Source of the DNA: Bacteroidales bacterium
Lineage (GTDB): Bacteria > Bacteroidota > Bacteroidia > Bacteroidales > B18-G4
Length of the DNA stretch: 29,876 bases
NCBI GenBank assembly: GCA_030618905.1
Contig: JAUXCL010000006.1
Coordinates: 1 to 29,876 of the forward strand
Direction: 5' to 3'
Part shown: in pieces, positions 1 through 8,655 of the stretch
Numbering within the stretch: the stretch's first letter is position 1
Layout: each line of letters opens with the position of its first letter
Program-made: the position numbers and the translations under genes
Notes under the pieces: model-generated
Told to the model about the DNA's origin: nothing
The model's database searches: none
Seen by the model: only the letters and a program-made list of their open reading frames with translations

Positions 1-2286
1 ATCTATGATACCTTGTGGGATTTCAACAGAAGAGAATATAACCCTTATATTGCAAATGTAACTGATGCAATTTATGATATTTACCCGGATAATTCTTTCT
101 ACCGTACCAAGGACGATCTTCAGTTATTGGGCGGTAAAGTAAACGGACAACAACCCGATGGCATTTATGGTATGTGGTCCAGCCCGGGAACAGTCTCCAA
201 TGGTTATAATGTATATGACAATACCCAGCTAAGCATACAGGCCTCCGGTGCCATGGACCTTGGCAACAACGAAATCAAATTTGGGTTCCAGTATGAGCAA
301 AGATTTGACCGTGGCTATGGATATAATCCGATGGCCATGTGGACTGTCATGAGAGATGAAACCAACTGGCAGATCCGTGAGCTGGATCTGGAGAATCCCA
401 TGCCGGTTTACCGTGATGGTGTATTTATGGATACAATTGAATATGTCAGAAGGTATGACCCCAATGTTCAATTCTTCTTTGATAAGAACCTCAGGAAAAA
501 ACTTGGCTTACCTGTAAACGGTCTTGACTTCATTCAGATCGACTCCTACGACTATAACAATAATTCGATCACCTATTATGATGCTGCAAATAAAGCACAT
601 ACCATTACATTGGATAGTGAACTGTTTGACATCGACATGTTTAGTGCAGATGAGCTGTTGAATGATGGTAATTCTTATGTGGCTTACCGCGGTTATGACT
701 ACAAGGGTAATAAACAATCCGGCAAACCGACATTTAATGACTTCTGGTATCAGAAAGATGAAAATGGAAATTATACCCGTGCGATTGGCGCTTTTGAGCC
801 TATTTATATGGCCGGTTATATCCAGGATAAATTTGCATTTAAAGACCTGATTTTTAATATTGGTATTCGTGTTGACAGGTACGATGCCAACCAATCTGTG
901 CTTGCTGACCCCTACTTGTTTTACACAGCATACGAAAGGGCAGCACCAGAAACACAGGAACTGGTCCAGAAAATGGGAGGCAATTATTCCATCCCTTCAA
1001 ACATAGGAGAGGATTATGTTGTATATGTTGACAATGCCAGCAATCCCACATTGATTACCGGATTCCGTAGTGAAGATGTCTGGTACACTGCTGAAGGTAC
1101 AGAGATCCAGGATCCCAATATTCTGGATGTCGGGTCAGGAGTATCACCTTACCTGAAGAATCCAAATTCACCAACAACAGAGGTTGCAGCTTTCAAAGAT
1201 TATGAACCCCAGGTTAATGTAATGCCCAGGATTTCATTCTCATTCCCCATCTCTGATGTTGCATTGTTTTTTGCCCATTATGATGTACTGACACAAAGGC
1301 CTACTGGGAACTCATACTCAGACCCAAGAATATACTACTTCTTTAATAATATTGGTGGTACGATTAACAACCCAGCACTGAAACCTTCCAAGACCATTGA
1401 CTATGAATTAGGATTCCAGCAAAAGCTGACCAATTCTTCCTCTCTGAAACTTTCTGTATTCTACAGGGAGATGAGGGACATGATCCAGATATACCGTTTT
1501 AACGGTGCTTATCCTAAGGATTATTCATCCTATAACAATATAGACTTTGGAATTACAAAAGGTTTGACCATCGCTTACGACTTGAGAAGAAGCGGCAATA
1601 CCAGGATTACTGCTTACTATACACTGCAATTTTCCGATGGTACCGGATCTTCATCTACTACCGCTGCTGCATTGGTCAATGCAGGTTTGCCGAACCTGAG
1701 GACAGAGTTCCCATTAGCATGGGACCAAAGGCACCAGTTCAATGTTTTCTTTGATTACCGTTATGCCGATGGCAAAAATTATACAGGACCCGTTATCCAG
1801 CGCAGGAAATCAGGAAAGACACCTGTACAGGTACTCAACAATACAGGTGTCTCATTTACCCTCAACGGTGGTTCAGGAACACCTTATACCAGGTCGCGTA
1901 ATATCTACTCCCAGCTTTCCGGTGGAACAAGATTAGTGAGAGGTACTTATAACGGATCAAGACTGCCATGGCAATTCAGGATTAACTTTGTCATCGACAA
2001 AGACATTGTCTTCAATATAGGTAAAGGAGAAAACAAAAGGCCAGGCGGCCTGAACATTTATTTCCGTATTAATAATTTACTCAATACCAAGAACGTAATT
2101 AACGTTTACCCGGCAACAGGTAACCCGGATGATGACGGTTATCTGGCTGCAGCTGAATGGCAAAGGGAAATCAACGACAAATTGGATCCACAGGCATTCC
2201 GTGATCAGTATTCAATATTAATTGATTCTCCTTTTAATTATAGTCGCCCAAGAACGATTCGTTTCGGCGTCATCTTCTCATTCTAA
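1..2286 (+). CDS. TonB-dependent receptor, C-terminal barrel (5' partial)
   Basis: The reading frame is open from base 1, so the true start, signal peptide and plug domain lie upstream of the window; about 761 residues are visible. They look like the outer-membrane beta-barrel of a TonB-dependent receptor: alternating aromatic and polar strands, the typical barrel phrase YIQDKFAFKDLIFNIGIRVD near residue 270, a later barrel segment FINNPALKPSKTIDYELGFQQ-like in character, and a final strand ending IRFGVIFSF with the usual C-terminal Phe. Such receptors import large ligands using energy from TonB-ExbBD, and some Bacteroidota members serve as surface adhesins or in signalling. The next gene, encoding a large secreted protein, starts 51 bp downstream and is probably co-transcribed. 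The substrate cannot be told from the visible part. The family call is firm. Confidence 0.88.
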   Translation: MYDTLWDFNRREYNPYIANVTDAIYDIYPDNSFYRTKDDLQLLGGKVNGQQPDGIYGMWSSPGTVSNGYNVYDNTQLSIQASGAMDLGNNEIKFGFQYEQRFDRGYGYNPMAMWTVMRDETNWQIRELDLENPMPVYRDGVFMDTIEYVRRYDPNVQFFFDKNLRKKLGLPVNGLDFIQIDSYDYNNNSITYYDAANKAHTITLDSELFDIDMFSADELLNDGNSYVAYRGYDYKGNKQSGKPTFNDFWYQKDENGNYTRAIGAFEPIYMAGYIQDKFAFKDLIFNIGIRVDRYDANQSVLADPYLFYTAYERAAPETQELVQKMGGNYSIPSNIGEDYVVYVDNASNPTLITGFRSEDVWYTAEGTEIQDPNILDVGSGVSPYLKNPNSPTTEVAAFKDYEPQVNVMPRISFSFPISDVALFFAHYDVLTQRPTGNSYSDPRIYYFFNNIGGTINNPALKPSKTIDYELGFQQKLTNSSSLKLSVFYREMRDMIQIYRFNGAYPKDYSSYNNIDFGITKGLTIAYDLRRSGNTRITAYYTLQFSDGTGSSSTTAAALVNAGLPNLRTEFPLAWDQRHQFNVFFDYRYADGKNYTGPVIQRRKSGKTPVQVLNNTGVSFTLNGGSGTPYTRSRNIYSQLSGGTRLVRGTYNGSRLPWQFRINFVIDKDIVFNIGKGENKRPGGLNIYFRINNLLNTKNVINVYPATGNPDDDGYLAAAEWQREINDKLDPQAFRDQYSILIDSPFNYSRPRTIRFGVIFSF

Positions 2287-2337
2287 CCAATCTACACAAG
2301 TGAAGATGTGTTAAATTGATAAACAACAAACAATAAG

Positions 2338-5300
2338 ATGATCATGAAGAATATATTCCAATTTCTGTTAATCACAATCTTTTGTATTATCCTGGTTGAT
2401 TCCGCAAATGCAGAAAAGTTTGTCGGAGATGCTGGCAATAAGAGTACCAGTAGCATAAAGCAAACAGCTGCCGGATGTACTGCTGCATCAGGCTTCCGAT
2501 ACTTAGATATTAATAATATAAGGGGGCGTGTCAATACCGGAGGTGATATGTGGTGGGACCTTGATGGTCTTGCTAAGTATTTTATTCCGAAAGAAGGGAC
2601 TGCCACTTCATTGTTCTCCGGAGCCTTGTGGATTGGTGGTACAGATGTCAACGGCCAGTTAAAGCTTGCCGCCCAAAGGTACAGGCAGGTTGGAATCGAT
2701 TATTGGCCCGGGCCGCTTACCGTAGATGGTTTAGCAGCCGTTGATGAAGAAACATGTGCTTTCTATGACCACCACACAGTGATTACCAGGGTACAGGTTG
2801 ATCAATTCCTGCAGTGGTGGAACAGTGATAATAAGAACGAAGAATTCCCTGATTATACTATTCCGGAAGTCTTCTTTGAATATCCCGCCCATGGTGATAT
2901 TTCCAAACATCAAAGTTATTACCTGGCTCCTTTTAAGGATGTAAATGGTGATGGGGATTATGATCCTAACCAGGGTGATTATCCTTATTATGACATTGAA
3001 AATGAACTTTGTCCGATCAACTTTGTCAATGATCCTAATTATGTGCCAGAAAGGACAATGGAAGAAGACCTTACAGAATATCCTATTCCTCTTGTTGGAA
3101 GTATCCTGGTTGACCAGGTGCTTAAGGGTGATCAAACCCTTTGGTGGGTATTTAACGATAAAGGTAATATCCATACAGAAACACAGGGTCAGCCGATCGG
3201 TATGGAAATCAGAGCCCAGGCTTTTGCATTTGCTACCAACGATGAAATCAATAACATGTCATTTTACAGTTATGAGATCATCAACCGTTCCACATTCACC
3301 CTGGAAGATACTTATATGTCACCCTGGTGTGATACCGACCTTGGATATGCCTGGGATGACTATGTAGGTTGTGATGTTGGCAGGGGACTTGGATATTGTT
3401 ATAATGGTAATGCTGTTGATGGAAGCGGTGAGCCTGAAGCTTATGGCGATCAGCCACCAGCCATTGGTGTTGACTTCTTCCAGGGTCCATATATTGACCC
3501 TGACAACAGGGATAACCCAGCATTTACCGGAGACTGTTCTATCCTGAATTCACCATACAGATGGGACCCGATGGCCATCAACGGAGTTAACTTTGGAAAC
3601 GGCATTGATGACGATGAACGTTTTGGTATGCGTGCCTTCGTATATCATAATAATAGTGGTGGTGTTCAGGGAGACCCCCAGGTTGCCGCCCAATATTATA
3701 ATTACCTGAGAGGCTATTGGAAAGATAACAACCACATGGTTTATGGAGGTAATGCCCACCCGAATAACCCGAATACCTTAGATATTGAATGTCTGTTTAT
3801 GTTTCCTGGCAATTCTGACCCCTGTAACTGGGGAACAGATGGTAATCCACCGGGGCCATTTAACCAAAGTGGTAACTACTGGACAGAAGAAACAGTGGAT
3901 AACGCACCTGATGACAGGCGTTTTATGCAGTCTGCAGGTCCTTTTACACTGAAACCAGGAGCCGTAAATTATATTACTGTTGGTATTCCCTGGGCAAGGG
4001 CCATCTCCGGAGGACCATGGGAAGCTGTTGAATTGCTCAGAAGGGTTGATGACAAATGTCAGAAACTATTTGACAACTGCTTTAAAGTACTTGATGGACC
4101 AGATGCACCGGATCTTGCCATAGTTGAACTGAATCAAGAACTGGTCATTACCATCAGTAACCCAAAAATATCTAATAACTATATGGAGAGTTATGCTGAA
4201 TATGATAATACCATTACTCAGCCTAACCCTGCTAATCCTTCACAGCGCAGTGATTCACTGTACACTTTTGAAGGTTATATCATCTACCAGCTGAAAGATG
4301 CTTCTATTACACTCGAAAGCAAAGATAATCCTGATCTTATGCGGATCGTCGCACAATACGATAAAAAGAATGGTGTCGGTATGGTGGTCAATTATTATTA
4401 TAACCCTGCCATTGAAGGTAATGCGCCTGTTGTTGAAGTAGACGGTGGTGATAATGGTATTGTCCACAGCTTTACCATCAATGAAGATGCTTTTGCTGTT
4501 GCTGCACGTACACTGGTTAATAACAAGCAATATTATTATACTGTAGTGGCATATTCATTCAACGAATATATGCCATATTCACAGGAACCCGGAGTCTTGA
4601 ACGGACTGTATGGACAAAAGAAACCATTCCTGGCGGGACGTAGAAATATTAAAACATATTCTGCTATACCCCATCCTGTTGTGAATGGAACAGTTCAAAA
4701 TGCACGATATGGTGACGGACCACAGATTACCCGTATTATGGGACAGGGAAATGGCGGAAAAACCATTGAACTGACTGCAGAAACCATTAAGAAAATCCTT
4801 GATAAACCACCTGCAGATACCAATACAACCATTGGTGATCCTGAATATCCAATCGCCTATGAAGCCGTTTACGAATATGGCTTCGGACCGGTTGATGTCA
4901 AAGTGGTTGATCCATTAAATGTTAAGAATGGAAACTACTTACTTGAGTTCTATGATCCTGAATATAGTCCTCCCGACGATACTATTTACCTTGCCCGGGC
5001 AAAATGGAAAATTACAGATTCAATTACAGGAAAGATATATTATTCAGATACTACCATCGATGCAAATTGGGAACAAGAATTACCCGGTACAGGATTGTCA
5101 GTTAATGTTCACCAGGTATATCAACCTGGAGACAGTCTCGCTATAAATAACGGTTTAATTCTTAGCAGCTTCCAATTTGAAGATAGTTCCAGAAGGTGGT
5201 TATCTGGTGTTCCGGACAACGATTTACCATTCTCATTCCAGAACTGGATCCGTTCAGGTACATACGTAGATCAAACTAATCCGGACTATAATGACTGGAA

Positions 5301-6555
5301 TATGCCTTCTATAGCATGGGATGAAGAGGCTGTATATGAAAAGATTGCCGAAGGCACCTGGGCTCCCGTATACATGACCGCATTTAACAATCAAAATAAT
5401 TGCGGACCAGCTTATGACCTGCTTTCAAAACAGCAAATGAATTTCAATGGTCTTCCGAGTGTTGATGTTGTATTCACTCCGGATAAAACAAAATGGACCA
5501 GGTGTCTGGTCATGGAGATGTGTCCTGATCCAAACCTGTCGGAAGGTGGAGTTGGAAGATTTGAAATCAGGGCAGCCCCATCTGTCAATAAGGAGGGGAT
5601 TTACGCCACACCTGGTGATACCACCTCCAGTGATAACCCGGATGACCCCAATTATGTCAGTCCAACCGGTATGGGTTGGTTCCCGGGTTATGCCATAAAT
5701 CAGGAAACTGGTGAGCGTCTGAACGTACTATTCGGTGAAGACTCATGGCTGGCTGGTGAAAACGGAAGAGATATGCTGTTTAACCCCACAAGCAATACTT
5801 ATGAAATCATTGGTGGAGTACAAAATTTGGCGAAACCATTATTTGGCGGTAAGCACTATGTCTATATTATGGATCATAAGTTGAAAGTGCTTAAGGTGGG
5901 TACAACATCTTTTGTTTATCACTTCGCTGCATATGATGCTTGTCGTACCCTGATGTCAGCGGGTGATTTGTATCCACTTATTCCGGAAGCAGTCTGGAAA
6001 CCGGTTATGTTCTCAACCATGCTGTATGTGGGCCTTCCGCTATCTGTTGATGGTGAAGAATGGCTTTCAAATGAAGCTAAACTCCGCATACGGATAACTA
6101 AACCATATAAACGCTTCTATTCAACACCTATGGATTCTGCCCACTCAGCAGATAATAATATCAATGACTTCAATCCTGTTTATAAATTTAATACGGCAGA
6201 TATTGCCACACAATACGATAATCCGGTTAAGGCAGAATCCGATCTGGATAAGATCAACGTGGTGCCAAATCCGTATTATTCTTATTCCGGTTATGAACGC
6301 AATTATCTCGATTCAAGAATTAAGATTACCAACCTGCCACAACAATGTACGATTACCATTTTCAATGTTAACGGCACCCTGGTAAGACAATTTACCAAGG
6401 ATGAAGCAGCTACCTTCCTGGATTGGGATTTGAAGAATTTCGCCGGGATTCCAATTGCCAGTGGTCTTTATATCATCCATGTTAAGACTGATGTTGGAGA
6501 AAAAGTGTTGAAATGGTTTGGTGTGATCAGGCCACCTGATTTGAACGTATTTTAA
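2338..6555 (+). CDS. Large secreted protein with T9SS C-terminal signal
   Basis: A 1405-aa protein with a clear signal peptide (MKNIFQFLLITIFCIILVDSANA; start at 2338, or two codons later at 2344). Residues about 201-214 (DVNGDGDYDPNQGD) form an acidic Asp/Asn/Gly loop like dockerin or thrombospondin-3 calcium sites. A further GIDDDE stretch follows later. From about residue 1305 the protein ends in a T9SS type-A-like sorting domain: VVPNPYY, an ITIFNVNGTLV strand, an LDWDLKN..G..IASGLYI segment and the final VLKWFGVIRP. That predicts export across the outer membrane and surface attachment or release. The middle section has no domain I can name. It lies between a TonB-dependent receptor and a PorV/PorQ-like barrel, so the three probably act together at the cell surface. 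Function is unknown; the export route is well supported. Confidence 0.82.
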   Translation: MIMKNIFQFLLITIFCIILVDSANAEKFVGDAGNKSTSSIKQTAAGCTAASGFRYLDINNIRGRVNTGGDMWWDLDGLAKYFIPKEGTATSLFSGALWIGGTDVNGQLKLAAQRYRQVGIDYWPGPLTVDGLAAVDEETCAFYDHHTVITRVQVDQFLQWWNSDNKNEEFPDYTIPEVFFEYPAHGDISKHQSYYLAPFKDVNGDGDYDPNQGDYPYYDIENELCPINFVNDPNYVPERTMEEDLTEYPIPLVGSILVDQVLKGDQTLWWVFNDKGNIHTETQGQPIGMEIRAQAFAFATNDEINNMSFYSYEIINRSTFTLEDTYMSPWCDTDLGYAWDDYVGCDVGRGLGYCYNGNAVDGSGEPEAYGDQPPAIGVDFFQGPYIDPDNRDNPAFTGDCSILNSPYRWDPMAINGVNFGNGIDDDERFGMRAFVYHNNSGGVQGDPQVAAQYYNYLRGYWKDNNHMVYGGNAHPNNPNTLDIECLFMFPGNSDPCNWGTDGNPPGPFNQSGNYWTEETVDNAPDDRRFMQSAGPFTLKPGAVNYITVGIPWARAISGGPWEAVELLRRVDDKCQKLFDNCFKVLDGPDAPDLAIVELNQELVITISNPKISNNYMESYAEYDNTITQPNPANPSQRSDSLYTFEGYIIYQLKDASITLESKDNPDLMRIVAQYDKKNGVGMVVNYYYNPAIEGNAPVVEVDGGDNGIVHSFTINEDAFAVAARTLVNNKQYYYTVVAYSFNEYMPYSQEPGVLNGLYGQKKPFLAGRRNIKTYSAIPHPVVNGTVQNARYGDGPQITRIMGQGNGGKTIELTAETIKKILDKPPADTNTTIGDPEYPIAYEAVYEYGFGPVDVKVVDPLNVKNGNYLLEFYDPEYSPPDDTIYLARAKWKITDSITGKIYYSDTTIDANWEQELPGTGLSVNVHQVYQPGDSLAINNGLILSSFQFEDSSRRWLSGVPDNDLPFSFQNWIRSGTYVDQTNPDYNDWNMPSIAWDEEAVYEKIAEGTWAPVYMTAFNNQNNCGPAYDLLSKQQMNFNGLPSVDVVFTPDKTKWTRCLVMEMCPDPNLSEGGVGRFEIRAAPSVNKEGIYATPGDTTSSDNPDDPNYVSPTGMGWFPGYAINQETGERLNVLFGEDSWLAGENGRDMLFNPTSNTYEIIGGVQNLAKPLFGGKHYVYIMDHKLKVLKVGTTSFVYHFAAYDACRTLMSAGDLYPLIPEAVWKPVMFSTMLYVGLPLSVDGEEWLSNEAKLRIRITKPYKRFYSTPMDSAHSADNNINDFNPVYKFNTADIATQYDNPVKAESDLDKINVVPNPYYSYSGYERNYLDSRIKITNLPQQCTITIFNVNGTLVRQFTKDEAATFLDWDLKNFAGIPIASGLYIIHVKTDVGEKVLKWFGVIRPPDLNVF

Positions 6556-6608
6556 TCGCACAAAAAATTAATGAGTAAATTGAATTAGTAACTCTTAAAA
6601 ATATAGGC

Positions 6609-7667
6609 ATGAAGAATTTATGTAAATACTTAATTCCACTATTCATTATAGGAATGCTGACTATCCCCCTGGGGGATACCTATGCCGGCAATAAGGACAG
6701 ATCTGGACAAGCCGGTGCTGGTGAACTTTTGATCAATCCATGGGCCAGAAGCTCAGGTTGGGGAAATGTCAGTACGGCTAACGTCAGGGGAGTGGAAGGC
6801 ATGTTCATCAACGTTGCAGGTATTGCATTTACAAATAAATCAGAATTTGGATTTTCTTATACCAACTATCTGAAAGGTACTGGTATCAACCTGTTCACCT
6901 TTGGATTCACACAGAAAATCGGAGAATCAAGTGTGTTGGGTATCAGTGTCTTTTCTATGACATTCGGTTCGATAGAAGTTACAACAGTCGACAACCCGGA
7001 TGGTGGTATTGGAGAATTCCGCCCCGCTTATTTGAATATCAATCTGGCATACGGTAAAGCATTTTCCAATAGTATTTATGGGGGTATTAACATCAAAATT
7101 ATTTCCGAAGCGATTTCTGATGTTACTGCACAGGGAATTGCCATCGATGCAGGTATCCAATACGTGGCAGGTGCCAGGGATCATATTATGTTCGGTATAG
7201 CATTGAAAAATGTTGGACCCAGGATGAAATTTTCCGGTGATGGTCTCCTGCAGAAATCAGTACCTGCTTCATCAGATCATACCATGTCCATGTATATGCC
7301 CGCTTCATCGTTTGAAATGCCTGCTGCACTGGATATTGGAGTTGCCTATGATTTTCATATCGGTGATATGAACCGGCTCACACTGGCTGCAAACTTCCGC
7401 TCTAATTCATTCGGTAAAGACCAGTTTATTGGTGGCCTGGAATATTCACTAAATGAGATTCTAATGCTTCGTGCCGGATATACTTACGAAGAAGGAATTA
7501 CCCAGAAAGCCGACAGGACTACTGTGTATACAGGACCAAGCGCCGGTATTAGCGTCAGGGTGCCAATGAATAAAGAAAAAAGATCTGCATTTGAAATTGA
7601 TTACTCATACCGTGCAACAGATCCATTCTCAGGTATCCATTCAATTGGAATCATATTAGCATTTTAA
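6609..7667 (+). CDS. PorV/PorQ-family outer-membrane protein
   Basis: A 352-aa outer-membrane protein with a signal peptide ending near DTYA. The sequence after it (QAGAGELLINPWARSSGWGN, then a NVRGVEGMFINVAGIAF stretch) is the typical start of the PorV/PorQ (UPF0164-like) barrels: an Asn/Pro-rich plug region, then short amphipathic strands ending FSGIHSIGIILAF. In T9SS, PorV is the outer-membrane shuttle that takes cargo from the translocon to the attachment complex, and PorQ is a related barrel. This gene begins 53 bp after a T9SS cargo gene and is probably in the same operon, so it may be a shuttle or partner for that cargo. Whether it is the genome's main PorV or a specialised paralogue cannot be told here. 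Confidence 0.8.
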   Translation: MKNLCKYLIPLFIIGMLTIPLGDTYAGNKDRSGQAGAGELLINPWARSSGWGNVSTANVRGVEGMFINVAGIAFTNKSEFGFSYTNYLKGTGINLFTFGFTQKIGESSVLGISVFSMTFGSIEVTTVDNPDGGIGEFRPAYLNINLAYGKAFSNSIYGGINIKIISEAISDVTAQGIAIDAGIQYVAGARDHIMFGIALKNVGPRMKFSGDGLLQKSVPASSDHTMSMYMPASSFEMPAALDIGVAYDFHIGDMNRLTLAANFRSNSFGKDQFIGGLEYSLNEILMLRAGYTYEEGITQKADRTTVYTGPSAGISVRVPMNKEKRSAFEIDYSYRATDPFSGIHSIGIILAF

Positions 7668-7699
7668 GTAATCTAAGCCTATAAGTCAGAAGAATTTAC

Positions 7700-7707
7700 T
7701 AATTTTG
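7700..7707 (+). promoter_or_regulatory. Candidate -7 element for greA
   Basis: TAATTTTG matches the Bacteroidota sigma-ABfr -7 consensus TAnnTTTG exactly, and is followed by CA as is common. No clear TTTG -33 box is seen at the usual spacing. It would start transcription near 7713, only a few bases before the hairpin at 7721. Confidence 0.5.
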
Positions 7708-7720
7708 CATTTTATCTTTT

Positions 7721-7745
7721 AAAGACCCTTCTCAAAGGGTCTTTT
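7721..7745 (+). terminator. Terminator-like hairpin in greA leader
   Basis: AAAGACCCTT and AAGGGTCTTT form a perfect 10-bp stem around a CTCA loop, and the 3' arm ends in a T run. It can end transcription of the upstream PorV-like gene, which stops at 7667. It also lies just downstream of the candidate greA promoter, so it may attenuate greA. Confidence 0.75.
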
Positions 7746-7780
7746 ATCATTGTGATCAAAATATAATATCTATTAGAATA

Positions 7781-8245
7781 ATGGCCTACTACACGAAAGA
7801 AGGGTTGGATAAATTAGAAGATGAGCTTGAGCATTTGACAAATGTTGAACGGCTATCCATCTCTCAGCAAATTGCTGAAGCCAGAGATAAAGGGGATCTT
7901 TCAGAAAATGCCGAATATCATGCAGCCAAAGACGCACAGGGACTACTGGAACTGAAGATAGCTAAACTACAGGAGGAGATCAGACAGGCCAGGGTCATTG
8001 ATGAATCGAAAATGGATACATCCAAAGTGCTCCTGTTGTCGACTGTAACAGTTAAAAACCTTAAGAATGGAGCCACCATGGCCTATACGCTGGTTCCCCA
8101 AAACGAAACTGACCTGAAAGCGGGTAAAATATCTGTCAATTCACCCATCGCACAGGGATTGCTGGGCAAGATCACCGGGGATCAGGCAGAAATAGAAATT
8201 CCAGCCGGTAAAATCAATTTGGAAATAATTGAAATATCCAGATAA
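7781..8245 (+). CDS. greA: Transcription elongation factor GreA
   Basis: A 154-aa protein of normal GreA length. The N-terminal coiled coil (residues about 1-75) carries the conserved tip RDKGDLSENAEYHAAKD. Its acidic residues Asp39 and Glu42 match the pair that in E. coli GreA (Asp41, Glu44) reaches through the RNA polymerase secondary channel to trigger cleavage of backtracked RNA. The C-terminal half (about 80-154) has the FKBP-like domain, with PIAQGLLGKITGDQAEI as a typical signature. It acts in the cytoplasm to rescue stalled RNA polymerase. The HIT-family gene starts 11 bp downstream, so the two are almost certainly one operon. The leader holds a promoter element and a terminator-like hairpin. 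Confidence 0.96.
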   Translation: MAYYTKEGLDKLEDELEHLTNVERLSISQQIAEARDKGDLSENAEYHAAKDAQGLLELKIAKLQEEIRQARVIDESKMDTSKVLLLSTVTVKNLKNGATMAYTLVPQNETDLKAGKISVNSPIAQGLLGKITGDQAEIEIPAGKINLEIIEISR

Positions 8246-8256
8246 ACTTCATTGAC

Positions 8257-8652
8257 ATGGCAAGTATTTTCACAAAAATCATCCAGGGCGAGATTCCATC
8301 CTATAAAGTTGCTGAAGATGATGATTATTACGCCTTTCTTGATATCCATCCTATAACAAAAGGACACACCCTGGTAATCCCGAAGAAAGAAACCGACTAT
8401 ATCTTTGATATCCATGATGAAGACTATACGGGCCTTTTTCTCTTTTCCAAAAGAGTTGCCAAAGCGGTAGAAAAAGTCATTGATTGTGAAAGGATCGGTT
8501 TGTCGGTGCTGGGACTTGAAGTACCACACGCCCATATTCATGTTGTTCCAATCAACACGGTATACGATATCGATTTCTCCAAACCAAAACTTAAGTTCAC
8601 ACCCGAAGAATTCCAATTACTGGCCCGGCAGATAGCAGACGTTTTCGAATAA
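8257..8652 (+). CDS. HIT-family nucleotide-binding protein
   Basis: A 131-aa histidine-triad protein of the Hint/HinT branch. It starts with the family's typical SIFTKIIQGEIPSYKV and carries the catalytic triad motif HAHIHVVP at residues 91-98 (His91, His93, His95). Hint proteins are cytoplasmic purine-nucleoside phosphoramidate hydrolases whose physiological substrate in bacteria is poorly defined. It follows greA by 11 bp and probably shares its transcript. Its stop codon is only 3 bp from the end of the convergent purF gene. Confidence 0.94.
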   Translation: MASIFTKIIQGEIPSYKVAEDDDYYAFLDIHPITKGHTLVIPKKETDYIFDIHDEDYTGLFLFSKRVAKAVEKVIDCERIGLSVLGLEVPHAHIHVVPINTVYDIDFSKPKLKFTPEEFQLLARQIADVFE

Positions 8653-8655
8653 AGC

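Noticed and set aside
2731..3174. 147-codon minus-strand ORF inside the 1405-aa cargo gene
   Set aside because: A shadow of the coding strand, rich in Ile/Val/Arg, with no recognisable domain.
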